From NCBI GenBank assembly GCA_029256185.1, contig JAQSYI010000020.1, forward strand, positions 1-64,000: a DNA stretch of 64,000 nucleotides. Direction: 5' to 3'. The stretch comes from Paenibacillaceae bacterium. Its GTDB lineage: Bacteria; Bacillota; Bacilli; Paenibacillales; NBRC-103111. Both the position numbers and the translations under genes were made by a program. The notes under the pieces are model-generated. The model saw nothing but the letters and a program-made list of their open reading frames with translations, did no database searches and was not told the origin of the DNA. The stretch's first letter is position 1; every line of letters starts with the position of its first letter. Of the stretch, positions 51,534 to 61,373 are shown one piece after another.

Positions 51534-52457
51534 ATGCAGACTGATGCGACTCATCTGATTCAACTCAACCGGACCGCAGCGGCACATTCGGCCAAGGAGC
51601 GGCTGTTTCATTTTTTTCTGTACGGCGGCCTGTCCTTGTTTGCCCTGTTCTGCCTCCTGCCTCTGGCGCTGGTGGTTACCAGTTCCCTGACAGAAGAAAC
51701 CACCCTGGCCAAGTACGGCTATAGCCTGTGGCCCAAGGAGCTGAGCCTGTCCGCTTACACGTATGTGTTCCGGAACGGCGAGCAATTGCTTGCCTCCTAC
51801 GGAGTGACGGCCCTCATTACGGTGCTCGGCACCCTCATAGGCCTGCTGGTATGTTCCCTGCTGGCCTATCCCATGTCCCGCAAGGATTTCCGGCTCCGCA
51901 ATCCCTTGTCCTTCTATGTGTTCTTCACCATGCTGTTCAACGGGGGACTGGTTCCCACTTACATTATCGTCACCCAATTCCTCCACTTGAAGGATACTCT
52001 GTGGGTGCTCATCTTCACGCACACCGTCAACGCGTTCTATGTGCTGCTGCTCCGAACCTTCTTCGCCACGATTCCCGATTCGCTGATCGAGTCGGCCAAG
52101 CTGGAAGGTGCGGGGGAATTCCGGATTTTCTTCCAGATCGTTGCCCCCCTGGCGACACCGGCGTTAGCTACAGTAGGCCTGTTCTTCACCCTGATTTATT
52201 GGAATGACTGGTTCCAGGCACTGCTCTACATCGATAACAGGAGCCTGCTGCCTCTGCAATATCTGCTGGTCATGCTGATGACCTCCATCGAGTTCATGGA
52301 CTTGAACCCCAACGCCACCTCCGGCATGGAGATGGTGCCCACAGAATCGGTGCGAATGGCCATGGCCGTCCTGGCGGTTGGCCCCATGTCGGTCATCTAT
52401 CTGTTCTTCCAGAAGTTCTTCGTCCGCGGCCTGACCGTTGGTGCGGTGAAATCCTGA
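51534..52457 (+). CDS. ABC sugar permease, LplC/YtcP type (system 3)
   Basis: 307 aa, six membrane segments (first about residues 28-50). EAA loop SLIESAKLEGAGEFRIFFQIVAPLATP; ends FFVRGLTVGAVKS. ATG at 51534 is chosen because AAAGGCGG precedes it by about nine bases; the in-frame TTG at 51513 begins at the LplB stop. Partner of the LplB protein encoded 21 bp upstream. Confidence 0.9.
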   Translation: MQTDATHLIQLNRTAAAHSAKERLFHFFLYGGLSLFALFCLLPLALVVTSSLTEETTLAKYGYSLWPKELSLSAYTYVFRNGEQLLASYGVTALITVLGTLIGLLVCSLLAYPMSRKDFRLRNPLSFYVFFTMLFNGGLVPTYIIVTQFLHLKDTLWVLIFTHTVNAFYVLLLRTFFATIPDSLIESAKLEGAGEFRIFFQIVAPLATPALATVGLFFTLIYWNDWFQALLYIDNRSLLPLQYLLVMLMTSIEFMDLNPNATSGMEMVPTESVRMAMAVLAVGPMSVIYLFFQKFFVRGLTVGAVKS

Positions 52458-52592
52458 TCCCGTCTTGTTGCCCTGCATATACCCGGGCATGGGGTTATTT
52501 ACGGACTGCACCGATTTTGTTATGTTGAAATAGCCATCCATGCAGCCGCCCGCGCGGTGCCAATGACGGATGCTAAGGGAGAGATCATCAGG

Positions 52593-54947
52593 ATGCGGCT
52601 GCCGGTTCACCGTTCACTGTTTATGAGAATGGTCTTGTATTTTGTCATGATTATTTCTCTGATGACGATTGTGCTGTCCTATGGCTTGTACGAAACCTTC
52701 TCCAAGTCCACCCTGGACAATCTGAACAACGCATATCAGCGCAATTTGGCGCAGGTCAGCTTCAGCAGCAGGTATATGAACGAAAGCGCCCAGAACCTGC
52801 TGTGGTCTGTGTTCAGCAACCCCGGCACTACCGTGCTTATGTATCAGGACACGCATAATATGAACGAAGTGGTCCCGGAGGTCCGCAAGCTCAACGATCT
52901 TGTGGAGACGTATCCTTTTGTCCAATCCATCTATATCTATAATCAGAAGCTGGACCGGTTTATTGCCACCGGAGCAGGTGCTGTAAGCAGCAGCGCACAG
53001 TTCTACGATCAAGGGGCCGTTTCATTGCTGTCGGACAAGGAGCGGTTGAGGCCCTCGGAGCCCATCGCCCGCCTGTCGACCTCTCCCCTTCACCCGGAAG
53101 AGGCTCTGAATGTGTACACGTATATGCTCTACGAACTGCAGCATGAGAACGGAGGAGTATCCGGTGCGGTGCTGGTCAATATCAAGGCGGAATATCTGCA
53201 GAATCTGATCCAGTCCTCCAGCGAACTGTCAGGGGCCGCAGAGGACAGCCAGACGCTGGTCCTGTCCCAGCAGGGGCAATTAATGAATCCGTCTGCCAGG
53301 CGGCCCTTCCTGTCTGACCTGTCGGCCATGCCTTTCTTCAGAAGCATGAAGGACAACAGCACAGGCACAGGCTGGCTGGAGACGGAGATTGACGGGAAGC
53401 AATCCCTTGTCACGTATGTGACCTCAGATAACTTCAATTGGATCTTCGTACAAATCACACCTTATGCAGCTATTCTGGCCAAGGTGCACCACGTCCGTTC
53501 CGTCACGATTCTGATCAGTCTGCTGATCCTCGCTTTTTCCAGCATCGCTGCTATTCTCCTCTCCCGCCGGCTGTACCGTCCGATTGGACAATTGGTTACT
53601 TCCGCCCAACGCGTATCGGAAGCCGGAGGCAATCCGCAGGCAGATAAGGACCATGCTCTGGCTGATCTTCATATCGTCCAGGATGCGTTGACCCGGGCCT
53701 ATATCTCCAATCAAGGGTACAGGCAAGACGAGAAGCGGATGATGCTGAAGCGGCTTATAACCGATGATGCCATATCGGAGGAGATGGCGCACAGCATCCT
53801 GGAGAAGCACCGTCTCTCTGCCGATGATCAGGGCGCTTATTGGCTGTTGCTGGTCAGGGTGGATCATTACGCGGAATTCCAGGCCAATTTCAGCGAGAAG
53901 GACCGGCACCTTCTGGGTTACGGAATTGTGAATGCCTCCGAGGAATTATTCGGCGCAAGCCACATCACCCATTCTATCGATCTGGGCGAGGACGGTATAG
54001 CCGTCACGCTCTGCTCGCAGGAAGCACCGGATTGCTCCCGGGAGGAAGAAGCTCCGCTTGTGTCCATAGCGCGGGAGCTGCAGAACTGGTGCAGACAATC
54101 CCTTCGCCTGTCCGTTACCGTCTGCATCAGCTCCTGCTATACAAGCCCTCTCCAGTTGAGACAGGCTTACCTGGAGGCCAAGCTCTTGTCCAACTACAGG
54201 CTGGTGTACGGCCACGGCAGCATCATTCATCCCGGCAGTCTGGATGACAGGCTGAAGGGAAATGACTGCCGGTTGTCCCTCAGAGAGGAGCAGGAGTTGC
54301 GGGAGGCGCTGATTGACGGCAAAAACCAGGAGGCTATGGTGATCTACGACACCTTTATGGCGGGCCTGGCGCTCCACACCCATGAGGTGATTATCTCCAA
54401 TGTGCTGTATTTGACATACGTCGTGCATAATACGTTCTTCGTGATGGAGCAGAACAGTCTGGACCAATATCATCTGGATCTGAGCAAATGGGTCCGGCAG
54501 GTGCTGCAGGCGGAAACCCTGACACAGATTCGCGGGATGTTCGAGCAAATGTTCTTATTCTCTTCGGAAACCGTCAGAAGCCGCAAGCTAAACCGCAGCT
54601 CTGTTGTGCTGGAGAGCATCGTGGCCCTGATAGAAGCGAAATATCCGGATATGAACTTGAGTCTGGATTATATTGCCGATGAAATCGGCATGTCCAAGGA
54701 CCATATCAGCAAGATGTTCCGGAGGACCTACAACAAGACTATCTCCGAATATTTGCTGGATCTGCGGATCAGCAAGGTGATTGAACTGATGGAGAACCCG
54801 GAATTGGAATTCAGTGAAATCCTGGAGCGGGTAGGGGTGGAGAATAAGAAGTACTTTTATTCCCTGTTCAAGAAGAAAATGGGCGCCTCCTTAAGAGATT
54901 ACCGGCTGAAGCAGCTTACGTCCCCCAAAAACGGCAATTCCTCGTAA
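52593..54947 (+). CDS. membrane-bound AraC-family regulator (system 3)
   Basis: 784 aa. Membrane segment at about 8-30 (MRMVLYFVMIISLMTIVLSYG), extracellular Cache-like domain, second membrane segment near 295-315 (SVTILISLLILAFSSIAAILL), cytoplasmic linker and a C-terminal AraC helix-turn-helix (MNLSLDYIADEIGMSKDHISKMFR, then GVENKKYFYSLFKKKMG). The same architecture as the regulator of system 1. It lies between the permease genes and the SBP gene, so it probably senses the ligand of system 3 and activates its own operon. ATG at 52593 is preferred on spacing to AAGGGAG; earlier ATGs lack a site. Confidence 0.87.
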   Translation: MRLPVHRSLFMRMVLYFVMIISLMTIVLSYGLYETFSKSTLDNLNNAYQRNLAQVSFSSRYMNESAQNLLWSVFSNPGTTVLMYQDTHNMNEVVPEVRKLNDLVETYPFVQSIYIYNQKLDRFIATGAGAVSSSAQFYDQGAVSLLSDKERLRPSEPIARLSTSPLHPEEALNVYTYMLYELQHENGGVSGAVLVNIKAEYLQNLIQSSSELSGAAEDSQTLVLSQQGQLMNPSARRPFLSDLSAMPFFRSMKDNSTGTGWLETEIDGKQSLVTYVTSDNFNWIFVQITPYAAILAKVHHVRSVTILISLLILAFSSIAAILLSRRLYRPIGQLVTSAQRVSEAGGNPQADKDHALADLHIVQDALTRAYISNQGYRQDEKRMMLKRLITDDAISEEMAHSILEKHRLSADDQGAYWLLLVRVDHYAEFQANFSEKDRHLLGYGIVNASEELFGASHITHSIDLGEDGIAVTLCSQEAPDCSREEEAPLVSIARELQNWCRQSLRLSVTVCISSCYTSPLQLRQAYLEAKLLSNYRLVYGHGSIIHPGSLDDRLKGNDCRLSLREEQELREALIDGKNQEAMVIYDTFMAGLALHTHEVIISNVLYLTYVVHNTFFVMEQNSLDQYHLDLSKWVRQVLQAETLTQIRGMFEQMFLFSSETVRSRKLNRSSVVLESIVALIEAKYPDMNLSLDYIADEIGMSKDHISKMFRRTYNKTISEYLLDLRISKVIELMENPELEFSEILERVGVENKKYFYSLFKKKMGASLRDYRLKQLTSPKNGNSS

Positions 54948-55073
54948 TTCTGGAGCGTATCTGCGCGGAGCAGTGTGAAAAAACCGGATATTTATCCTTT
55001 TCGACGGTGAAAAATGCGATTATGTTCAGGTTGACCCGTTCTACGGAACGCGAAAACAAGGAGGATGCCTATC

Positions 55074-56648
55074 ATGCAAACAAGAAAAGAAAGCGCTCTT
55101 CTGCCCAAGCCATTGCGGGTTGCCGTCTGTCTGGCAGCCGCTTCGGCGCTGCTTGCAACCAGCGCCTGCTCGCAAAAGCAGGAGAGCCCGGCAGGAAGCA
55201 ACGCTGCGGGTACTTCTGCCACTCCGGCTGCCACCGCCCCGGCCGAATCGCTCAAGGCAGTGAAGCTGCGTTATTATTATCCCAATCCGGTGGTCAGCAT
55301 CAAGGACGTAGGCTCTGTTCAGGACGCCATCAACAGCATCACCCAACCGGCAATCAATGCTACCATTGAACTGATGCCCATCGATTGGGGCGCCTATGAG
55401 CAGAAGATGAATGTGATCTCGGCGGCAGGAGAGGAATATGATCTGGTATTCACCTCCCCCTCCATCAACAATTATTACCAGAATGTAGCCAAGGGAGCAT
55501 TCGTCCCTCTGGATGAACTGCTGGCCAAATACGCTCCCAAGACCAAAGAAACGGTTCCCCAGTCTGTCTGGGATGCGGCCAAAGTGAGCGGCAAGCTCTA
55601 TGGGGCGGTTAACTATCAGATCATTGCCATGCCGTATGGCTTCGGCATCCCCAAGATGTATGCGGACAAATACAAGGTTGATCTGGACAAGATCAAGTCC
55701 TACGATGACTTCAAGCCTTATTACGACCTGTGGCAAGAAGATCATTCTCCTATTCTGTACAGCAAGGACGGAGGGGACGGCTTCTCCAATATTCCTCCGA
55801 TCTACGGCATGGATTCCATCGGCGGCGCTACTACCCCAGGATGGATCCGCATCAATGACGGAACGCTTACGGTGTTCAACCAGTTCGAGAGTCCGGAATA
55901 CCGCGCCAAGATGGAAGAGATGCGTCAATATTACGTTGCAGGCCGGTTGCCGAAGGATGCAGCAGTTATGGGCGGCAATGATGTGAATAATCTGTTCAAG
56001 GCGGGGAAGGTCACCCTGTTTAGCCGGGGCGTAGGAGTCAAGCCGGGAGTGGCCAGCGAAGAGAAGGCGAAGTATGGCGGAATTGAAGTGCTGTACAAGG
56101 CGTTAACCGAGCCGTTGATTACCACAAGCAGCGCATTGGGAACCATGACCGCCATCAGCAAAACCTCGAAGAATCCGGAACGGGCCGCCATGTTTATTGA
56201 GCTGCTCAATACGAACAAGGAATTATTCCGGCTGATCAGCTACGGCATCGAAGGCAAGCACTACAAACTCACCGACAAGGACAAGGGGGTAATCGAAATC
56301 ATTAAGGACAGCGGCTATACGCCCAACACGTCCTGGATGTTCGGCAATACCTTCAACGGCTATTATTTGTCTGCTGAGGATGTGGGAAATTTCGAGAAAA
56401 CCATTGAATTGAACAATTCGGCCAAGGCCTCCCCGATTCTCGGCTTCAACTTTAACGCCGATCCGGTCAAAACAGAGATTGCCCAAGCTACCTCCGTGTA
56501 CAAGGAGTATAAGGATATTCTCGCCTCCGGCACAGGCGACCCTGACAAGTTGCTGCCGGAATTCCTGGATAAATTGAAGAAGGCCGGGGCAGACAAGATT
56601 GTCGCCGAGAAGCAGAAGCAATTGGATGAATGGAAGAAAACCAAATAA
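55074..56648 (+). CDS. extracellular sugar-binding lipoprotein (LplA-type SBP 3)
   Basis: 524 aa. Lipoprotein signal ending LLATSAC (about residues 30-36), Ser/Ala/Thr-rich linker, then a family 1 solute-binding body (FVPLDELLAKYAPKTKETVP, NTFNGYYLSAEDVGNFEKTI). ATG at 55074 lies nine bases after AAGGAGG; the ATG at 55065 overlaps that site and is discarded. Feeds the system 3 permeases. A hairpin without a T-run follows the stop. Confidence 0.9.
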   Translation: MQTRKESALLPKPLRVAVCLAAASALLATSACSQKQESPAGSNAAGTSATPAATAPAESLKAVKLRYYYPNPVVSIKDVGSVQDAINSITQPAINATIELMPIDWGAYEQKMNVISAAGEEYDLVFTSPSINNYYQNVAKGAFVPLDELLAKYAPKTKETVPQSVWDAAKVSGKLYGAVNYQIIAMPYGFGIPKMYADKYKVDLDKIKSYDDFKPYYDLWQEDHSPILYSKDGGDGFSNIPPIYGMDSIGGATTPGWIRINDGTLTVFNQFESPEYRAKMEEMRQYYVAGRLPKDAAVMGGNDVNNLFKAGKVTLFSRGVGVKPGVASEEKAKYGGIEVLYKALTEPLITTSSALGTMTAISKTSKNPERAAMFIELLNTNKELFRLISYGIEGKHYKLTDKDKGVIEIIKDSGYTPNTSWMFGNTFNGYYLSAEDVGNFEKTIELNNSAKASPILGFNFNADPVKTEIAQATSVYKEYKDILASGTGDPDKLLPEFLDKLKKAGADKIVAEKQKQLDEWKKTK

Positions 56649-56661
56649 TCTGACGCTTGCG

Positions 56662-56699
56662 GATGGTCCGTATTCAGTCCCGTGTGATGACGGACCATC
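56662..56699 (+). promoter_or_regulatory. stem-loop after SBP 3
   Basis: GATGGTCCGT and ACGGACCATC are perfect 10-base arms 14 bases beyond the SBP stop, without a T-run; likely an mRNA-stabilising or attenuating structure. The 319-bp gap to the next gene holds this and the repeat leader below. Confidence 0.6.
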
Positions 56700-56767
56700 A
56701 CAACCGGCAGACCATTGCCTGAAGCGGCCTGATGGGGCCCATGACTACGGCCGATTGTTGAAATTAA

Positions 56768-56962
56768 AGCGGATGCTTACGATGCCAGTTTTTCGGATAT
56801 GCCGCTATGGGCAATCAACTCAAAACTAAGCGGATGCTTACGATGCCAGTTTTTCTTCACGCTGCTGCGCTTCGCTGTAAGCGAAAAACTCAGTTGATGC
56901 TTACGATGCCAGTTTTTCGGATATGCCGCTATGGGCAATCAACTCAAAACTTTTAGGAGGTT
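56768..56962 (+). repeat. three-unit leader repeat ending in the RBS of the beta-helix gene
   Basis: Units of 61-63 bp start at 56768, 56829 and 56892, each with GATGCTTACGATGCCAGTTT. Units 1 and 3 share 55 identical bases (56772-56826 and 56896-56950); unit 2 has a different second half rich in CTGCTGCGCTTCGCTG. Unit 3 runs into AAAACTTTTAGGAGG, the binding site for the gene at 56968. The same final unit stands before the SDR gene at 20.1 kb. Confidence 0.88.
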
Positions 56963-56967
56963 CGTCT

Positions 56968-59900
56968 ATGACCATTTTTTTCAAAAGATGCCTCACTCTG
57001 TTCCTCGCCCTGCTGCTGTTGCTTCCGGCCGTTCCCGGCGTATCCGCAGGCTATGCCCGGGCCAGCGCGTCTGCGGAGAGGCCCGCCGCCAATATCTCCC
57101 TGGGCAAGCCGATTGTAGCGGCATCCCACAAGGTGGAGGAAACCACCGGGGCATTGCGGAGTGTCCTGACAGATGGTGCAACAGGCAGCAATGTAACATC
57201 AGGCAGCAAGCGGATCCAGTTTGGCTGGGATCAGAACGAGAAATATATCATACTGGATTTGGGGGAAGATTATAACATCGCTTATGCGGAATTGTATCGG
57301 CCGTTCGCTTCTGTAGTGCATCATGTCAAGGACGTCTCCCTTTACGGCAGCATGGAACTGACTGGGGACTATACTTCCATCAGCGCTATTGTAAGCGCAT
57401 TCGATACCACTACGGAGCGGCTGACGGTTGCTTCCACCAACCAGGAGGCTTCCTTCCGGTATATCAAGATCCGCTCCACAGGGCAGGAGTTGCTGCTTAC
57501 GGAGGTTAGCATCTTTGGAAGCCGGGATACGGAGCCTCTGCCGGTGGAGGAGCTGGAATATTATGTGTCCCCAGAGGGCAGCGATTCCAATCCGGGCACC
57601 TTGGATCACCCTTTCCTCACCATCCAGCGGGCCAGAGATGAGCTGCGGGGAAAAACCGCTGCCATGGAGGCCGATGCCCACGTCTACCTGCGGGGGGGCA
57701 TATATCCGGTGGAGGAGCCGATTGTATTCACCGAAGCGGATTCGGGCGGCAACGGCTTTACCGTCCATTATCAATCCTACGGCAGTGAAACCCCCGTTAT
57801 AGACGGTGGCAAGCGTTTCACGGGAGGCTGGGAAACTTACAACGGCAATATTCTGAGAAGGCTGCTGCCAGGCATCAGCAACATGCGCGAGCTCTATATC
57901 GACGGCTCTCCCCAGGTGATGGCGCGTTCTGCCCCTATGAGCGGCACCGCCTTGGAGAATGACAGAACCGCCTTTGTGATGAAAACCTCCGATCTGCCTC
58001 CAGAGGGCTTCGCCAAACCGGCTGAAATCATGTACCTGCAAAACCACAACTGGCGCAATTACATGCTGCCTGTGGAAAGCGTGGAGATCGGTGAGGAAAC
58101 CAGTATCGTTCATTTCAAGCATCCTAACATTGACTGGTATCTGACCAAGCTGAATTTCGAAGCGGATATGAGCGCCTGGTTCATACTGGAGAACGCACTG
58201 GAGCTGCTGGATGAGCCAGGCGAATGGTATTTTGACCGGACAGCGGGTTATCTGTACCTCATGCCAGGCAGCGGTATGGATCCGAATACGGCTGAGCTTA
58301 CGGTTCCCCAAGCTGCCGAAATGCTGCGCATCTCCGGAAGCAGTCCCGGCTCCTTGGCGCATCATCTTGTATTCGAGGGTCTGACCTTCCGGTACAGCTC
58401 CTGGTTGGAAGTGAATGAACGGGGCTTCGCCCATTCCCAGACGACAGCCCTGACAACGGAGCAAGGCACCAATCTGTCGGTTGTTCCTGCCGCCGTAACG
58501 GTAACCAACTCCACGTATATCCAATTTTCCGGCAATGTATTCGAGAATATGGAAGCGACTGCGCTGAATGTGACAGAGGGTGTATCCGACATCGGCATTG
58601 CCGGTAATGTATTCCGGCAGATTGGCGGCGGAGCGGTTAATATTGGCCTGCCCACTCACGGCAAAGTCCCCTTGGGGGACAGCCGGCTTCCTGCCCGGAT
58701 TACGGTCAGCAACAATATACTGAGGGATATCGGCATGATCTACAGCGGCTGCGCGGCGGTTACTTCCTATTATTCGGACGGATTGACCATCAGCCATAAC
58801 GATATTGACGGTACCGGATATTCCGGGATATCCGTAGGCTGGGGCTGGTCGCTGACCGCAGACAATCTGAGGAATACGGCTGTGTCCCGCAACAAGATCC
58901 AGAATTTCAGCAGGAAGACTGTGGACGGTTCTGCCATCTATTCACTCAGCAGACATATCGACTCCGGATATACCGGCAATTATGTGAAGAACATCTATAC
59001 CCCCTTCAATACGGCAGCTCTGTATCACGATCAAGGCAGCAGCGGCTTCACCGACCGCAACAATGTGCTGGAGATCGAGCGGGCGGACTTCATCGCCTAC
59101 AATCTGAACAACAACGGCATAATTGATGTCCAGGACCTCTATACTACTACAGGCAATCTGGTCACTTATGGCGACACCTCCGGTCTGACTGTGAAGAATG
59201 TGCATCTTTATCCCGATGGCGATTGGCCGGAGGCCGCTCTGAATATTATCGCGGAAGCGGGTCTGGAGCCGGAGTACCAGCACCTCTTCAACAAGCTGCC
59301 TGGCGCCGGCCCGCGGGAGCCCCGCCCTCATGTGCGGTCAAGCGGCACCAACTATGTGCAGTCCCTGATCTGGGAGCCGCTCAATACCTATAGCTCGGAA
59401 GAAACCTATGCAGCTCCTTTTGTGGAGGAGGCAGGCACTGTGGTGATGGATGCACGGGATTACCATGGCTATACCGGACTTGAGGAATCCCAGTACTCCT
59501 TTATCGGCGTGTTGGGCTGGTTCGACAACTTCGCCTCCAAGTATACATTGCTGCTGCGAAAAAACTTCATCCAAGACCCCATCCGCGAGGCGATGAACGG
59601 TGTCCCCCGGCTTGCCTATACGATCCGTTTCACCACACCCGGGGATTATGAGGTGCTGCTGCGGGGCAAATCACCGGCCCATAATGGGGTTCGCGTGAGA
59701 TTCGATGGAGTAGAGTCGGGCTTCCTGCCTCTGCCGTCCGAATTCGCCTTCTCCAGCCTGTCAGATGACGGCGCGCCTGTCCGGATTCATGTCCCCGCGG
59801 CTGGCGAGTATGAGCTTCTGCTAGAGGCGGAAGCAGGCCATTATGCCGAGATGTATCTGGATAAAATCGTGCTCACCCTGCATCCATCGGCAGAGCTAAG

Positions 59901-61275
59901 CCATGGCAGCACCGCATTCGGCCCGCAGACCAGCGGAAAATCCGGCGTGCCCCATGTATGGGTCCCGCTCAAGCATGCATTCTTGCCCGCCGTTGCCGCG
60001 GAGACGGTCAACCATTCTCTTGGCAGCACGATCACGGTCTCATCTAATCCCGGTTCAGCCGCTTTGCTGGCCGATAACAGCACCCTCACGGGATGGCAGG
60101 CTTCCCTTGGGGACCAGCAGCCCTCTATTGTGGTGGATCTGGGTGAACCGCAGCCGGTTTATCAGGTATCGGTATCGTTCGGCACACAAGCTGATGAGCC
60201 GGAACAACGGTGCAGCTTTGAGATTCAAGCTGCCAATGAGCCTGGCTTTAACGAATTTGCAAGCTGGGGGATTCAGGGGAGCCAGCCCGTTGCCTTCCGT
60301 GAGGTTTATACGGTTAAGGGGGACCTGAATCAGAAGTACCGTTATATCCGGCTGGTCAAAACCACTCCCGGTCTGAACGTTTCCGAGTTGAGAGTGCAGG
60401 TGCCCAAGGTTCAAGAAAGCATCAGCCATGGATGGAATGCCAAGGCGGTGTCCACTTCACTAAGTCCGGCCGAACTGGAGCTGCTGTTCAACGGCTATGC
60501 CCCGGAAAAGAATAATGCCGTTTCTCCTGTGGAGGCTGGAGATTATCTTGTGCTTGACCTTGGTCAGGAGCGCCGGATGGATGAGTTCGCCTTAAGCGGT
60601 CTGCGGCTGGAAGGACTGGATGGAACCCGGCTGTACGGAGGAGATGATGCAGCGGAAATGTCCGAGGCGGACACGCTGCTGCTGACGGTGGACGGCAATC
60701 TTGCGGAGAATGGGGGACAATCCTTCAGGCACTGCTTCCCAACAGGAAGCACCCACCGGTTTATCAAGCTCTATTTTCAAGCATCAGCCAATGTTGTGTT
60801 GAATGAAATATCCCTGTTGGAGCACCCGATTCTTAATCCTGACTTGGGTGTGGTGGAGGCAGCGCAAGGCAAGCCGATCGTGGAGGTGCAATCGTCGGAA
60901 GCCTTGAATCTGGATCTGGTCCGTTACAAGCTGACGGACGGCATCTACAAGAACGATCTTCATCTGAAGGGTTCCCCCTCGTATGTGGTCCTTGACCTGC
61001 TGGAGCCTGTGCGGATCGGGAAGGTCAGATTGACCCGTTGGTATGCCAATGTCCCGGCCCATGTGAAGGATACGCTCATCATAGGCTATAACAACCCGGA
61101 CGGCTCCGATGCCGTGGTTCTGCAGAGTATTCCCGCCAGCTACAATGATATGACGACAGATCAATGGACGGGACTTGTATCAGATGAAGGAGCGTACCGG
61201 TACATCAAGATTTTGCACCGGACCGGAGCGGATATGCCGCTGAAGGAGGTAGAGCTGTTTTCGGCCGCTGAATGA
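56968..61275 (+). CDS. secreted beta-helix carbohydrate-active protein with discoidin domains
   Basis: 1,435 aa. Signal peptide (about residues 1-28, LFLALLLLLPAVPGVSAG). A discoidin-like domain at about 35-190 (SLGKPIVAASHKVEET... FRYIKIRSTGQELLLTEVSIFG) precedes YYVSPEGSDSNPGTLDHPFLT at about 203, the entry to a right-handed parallel beta-helix reaching to about 740. Further beta domains and two F5/8-type C (discoidin) modules follow (about 1010-1150 and 1285-1430). The entry motif resembles GH141-type beta-helix hydrolases, but catalytic residues cannot be assigned by eye. No SLH or sortase signal, so it should be released. AGGAGG is seven bases before the ATG. Likely produces oligosaccharides for system 3 (inference). 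Confidence 0.82.
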   Translation: MTIFFKRCLTLFLALLLLLPAVPGVSAGYARASASAERPAANISLGKPIVAASHKVEETTGALRSVLTDGATGSNVTSGSKRIQFGWDQNEKYIILDLGEDYNIAYAELYRPFASVVHHVKDVSLYGSMELTGDYTSISAIVSAFDTTTERLTVASTNQEASFRYIKIRSTGQELLLTEVSIFGSRDTEPLPVEELEYYVSPEGSDSNPGTLDHPFLTIQRARDELRGKTAAMEADAHVYLRGGIYPVEEPIVFTEADSGGNGFTVHYQSYGSETPVIDGGKRFTGGWETYNGNILRRLLPGISNMRELYIDGSPQVMARSAPMSGTALENDRTAFVMKTSDLPPEGFAKPAEIMYLQNHNWRNYMLPVESVEIGEETSIVHFKHPNIDWYLTKLNFEADMSAWFILENALELLDEPGEWYFDRTAGYLYLMPGSGMDPNTAELTVPQAAEMLRISGSSPGSLAHHLVFEGLTFRYSSWLEVNERGFAHSQTTALTTEQGTNLSVVPAAVTVTNSTYIQFSGNVFENMEATALNVTEGVSDIGIAGNVFRQIGGGAVNIGLPTHGKVPLGDSRLPARITVSNNILRDIGMIYSGCAAVTSYYSDGLTISHNDIDGTGYSGISVGWGWSLTADNLRNTAVSRNKIQNFSRKTVDGSAIYSLSRHIDSGYTGNYVKNIYTPFNTAALYHDQGSSGFTDRNNVLEIERADFIAYNLNNNGIIDVQDLYTTTGNLVTYGDTSGLTVKNVHLYPDGDWPEAALNIIAEAGLEPEYQHLFNKLPGAGPREPRPHVRSSGTNYVQSLIWEPLNTYSSEETYAAPFVEEAGTVVMDARDYHGYTGLEESQYSFIGVLGWFDNFASKYTLLLRKNFIQDPIREAMNGVPRLAYTIRFTTPGDYEVLLRGKSPAHNGVRVRFDGVESGFLPLPSEFAFSSLSDDGAPVRIHVPAAGEYELLLEAEAGHYAEMYLDKIVLTLHPSAELSHGSTAFGPQTSGKSGVPHVWVPLKHAFLPAVAAETVNHSLGSTITVSSNPGSAALLADNSTLTGWQASLGDQQPSIVVDLGEPQPVYQVSVSFGTQADEPEQRCSFEIQAANEPGFNEFASWGIQGSQPVAFREVYTVKGDLNQKYRYIRLVKTTPGLNVSELRVQVPKVQESISHGWNAKAVSTSLSPAELELLFNGYAPEKNNAVSPVEAGDYLVLDLGQERRMDEFALSGLRLEGLDGTRLYGGDDAAEMSEADTLLLTVDGNLAENGGQSFRHCFPTGSTHRFIKLYFQASANVVLNEISLLEHPILNPDLGVVEAAQGKPIVEVQSSEALNLDLVRYKLTDGIYKNDLHLKGSPSYVVLDLLEPVRIGKVRLTRWYANVPAHVKDTLIIGYNNPDGSDAVVLQSIPASYNDMTTDQWTGLVSDEGAYRYIKILHRTGADMPLKEVELFSAAE

Positions 61276-61299
61276 TTGGGGCTGCAGAATTGTGCCGAT

Positions 61300-61345
61300 A
61301 AAAGAAGAGGCCGTCTGGAATGATGCTCCGGACGGTCTCTTCTTG
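61300..61345. terminator. bidirectional terminator between beta-helix and aminopeptidase genes
   Basis: AAGAAGAG-CCGTC-GG pairs with CC-GACGG-CTCTTCTT around nine bases, with A-rich and T-rich flanks. It serves two convergent genes. Confidence 0.75.
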
Positions 61346-61373
61346 TGTCGGCTCTTCTTGTCTTGGCCCGATC

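Noticed and set aside
57199-58797. 532-aa minus-strand open frame
   Set aside because: Antisense to the beta-helix gene and without start signals.
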